A DNA stretch of 64,000 nt from Eonycteris spelaea (Eukaryota; Chordata; Mammalia; Chiroptera; Pteropodidae), in contig PUFA01000081.1 in NCBI GenBank assembly GCA_003508835.1, positions 1,116,001 to 1,180,000 on the forward strand, read 5' to 3'. Positions within the stretch are counted from its first letter, which is position 1; every line of letters begins with the position of its first letter. Positions 62,702 through 64,000 of the stretch are shown in pieces. Under the pieces are notes generated by a model, which saw only the letters and a list, made by a program, of their open reading frames with translations, did not search any database and was not told where the DNA came from. A program made the translations under genes and the position numbers.

Positions 62702-63359
62702 CTGAAACAGAGCAGCAGACATCAGGGGGTTCTTTCAGACAATAAGCAGATAATGGCTTTTGCACTTTAAGACTCGAAAATGTTTTACGAAATAGCAGTT
62801 TTGAAACCTGAAATTTTAAAAGAAATTATAGACACATACAAACACACACACACAATCCCCGAGCACAAAATGCAAACTTTTATCACTTAAAAAAATTCAT
62901 GCCAGAAAAACTAAGAACTCAGTGACAATAAAAGCATCATGAGAAAATGTACCCCAATGCTAAATAAACAAACCTTTATCTCAAATGACTGGGTACAACT
63001 TCAGGGAGAGTGGGCTGAGAACAGGAACAACTTTAAGGAAAGGAAGAAAATCCTGTGGCATCCCACAACCTGGAAATGTCTCAGATGAATTCTACACCAT
63101 TTTGGGGGACCATCTTGTAAATTCTACCAGAGCACAGGCCTTATCCTCAACACCTACCACAAAGAGATGGATAAAAAAAATGGCTTCTTGAAATTGTCCT
63201 GCAGAATGCTATGCATAAGAACCCTAAGAGTGGCCTTAGCAAGAAAAGTCATTAAAAATTCACCAAAAGTATTTTTTTTTCAACTTTTCAGGCAAATTTT
63301 GTATGTTTGAGCATGTTCTTCAGGATATTCACAACACATACTTCTTTTAAAAAACAAAT
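62702..63359 (-). other. CACNA2D3 intron upstream of the 62606-62701 exon
   Basis: Acceptor side has gctgctctgtttcag. The rest shows no exon matching the preceding part of alpha2delta-3. Confidence 0.8.
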
Positions 63360-64000
63360 GGTCTACCTTCTTATACTATATACAAGAATAGACTCAAAAT
63401 GGTTTAAAGACTTAAATGGAAGACCCAAAATCATAAAACTTCTAGAGAAAACATAGGCAGTAAACTCTCTGACATTACTAACAGCAATTTCTTTTTGGAT
63501 ATATCTCCCTGGGCAAGGGAAACAAAAATAAAAATAAAAAATTGGGACTACATCAAACTGAAAAGTTTTTATATAGCACAAGAAACCATCAATAAAACAA
63601 AAAGACAACCGACTGATTGGGAGAAGATATTCTCTAATGATACATCTGATAAGAGGTTAATATCCAAAATATATAAAGAACTCATACAACTCAACAACAA
63701 CAAAAAGTAAACAATCCAATTAAGAAATGGAAGACCTGAACAGGTACTTCTCCAAAGAGAAAATACAGACGGCCAATCGACATATGAAAAGATGTTCAAG
63801 GTCACTAACCATCAAATAAATGCAAATTAAAACCACAATGAGATATCACCTGACACTTACCAGAATGGCTATCATCATTAAATCAATGACCAAGAGTTGG
63901 CAAGGATGTGGAGAAAAAGGAACCCTCATACATTGTTAGTGGGATTACAAATTGGTATAGCTGCTATGGAAAATAGTCTGGACATTTCTCAAAAAGTTAA
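63360..64000 (+). repeat. L1 LINE ORF2 3' part, running off the window
   Basis: Contains tctccctgggcaagggaaac, ctacatcaaactgaaaagtt, gttaatatccaaaatatata, gaggttaat, aggatgtggagaaaaaggaa. Long partial frames in ORF2 register (63495-63710) are broken by stops. It is less decayed than most L1s in the window and is similar to the copy at 49600-50640. Confidence 0.9.

Noticed and set aside
63495..63805. Open frames resembling reverse-transcriptase tail
   Set aside because: Fragment of a decayed L1 ORF2, not a host gene.

Overview
This is a piece of a eutherian mammal genome. It is mostly intronic, with two recognisable protein-coding genes on opposite strands, and no bacterial, viral or CRISPR-type system was seen. 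The old mammalian repeat layer (MIR, L2, MER20 and other hAT-Charlie elements, LTR-like pieces of the MLT1 type, several truncated L1s) points to a placental mammal. I saw no Alu, B1/B2 or other young tRNA-derived SINE of a primate, mouse-like rodent or carnivore kind, so I do not name a species.

The minus strand carries the voltage-gated calcium channel auxiliary subunit gene CACNA2D3 (alpha2delta-3). Three consecutive coding exons lie at 62606-62701, 57580-57701 and 54835-54915. Each has a proper AG acceptor and GT donor, and the phases join into one continuous reading frame. Everything from 54834 down to 1 appears to be a single very large intron of this gene; I could not find the next exon.

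Inside that intron, on the plus strand, sits LRTM1 (leucine-rich repeats and transmembrane domains 1), a small gene nested antisense to CACNA2D3. Its main coding exon is 31998-32593 and its last coding exon is 34375-34808. A likely first coding exon contributes only ATGACAG at 29414-29420. The predicted exons add up to 345 residues, the length I recall for human LRTM1, only if one base is restored near 32147-32152. As written, the frame shifts there and stops at 32225-32227. All splice sites and the rest of the frame are intact, so this is either a recent inactivation or a base-calling error.

Region by region: 1-29.4 kb is intron with MIR, L2 and LTR-like relics, a half-L1-like stretch and several unexplained non-repetitive blocks that could be conserved noncoding sequence. 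29.4-34.8 kb is LRTM1. 35-45 kb is intron, first unique and then a stack of old repeats. 45.6-50.7 kb is repeat-dense: an L1 nested in a hAT relic, an inverted repeat around a CA/TA microsatellite, L2, MER20 and another L1. 50.7-63.3 kb is lower in repeats and holds the three CACNA2D3 exons. 63.36-64 kb is another plus-strand L1 that runs off the window.

The most notable observations are the LRTM1 frameshift, its 7-base coding first exon, the inverted repeat at 46956-47170, and the L1-into-hAT nesting at 45648-46775. I did not find a previously undescribed system.
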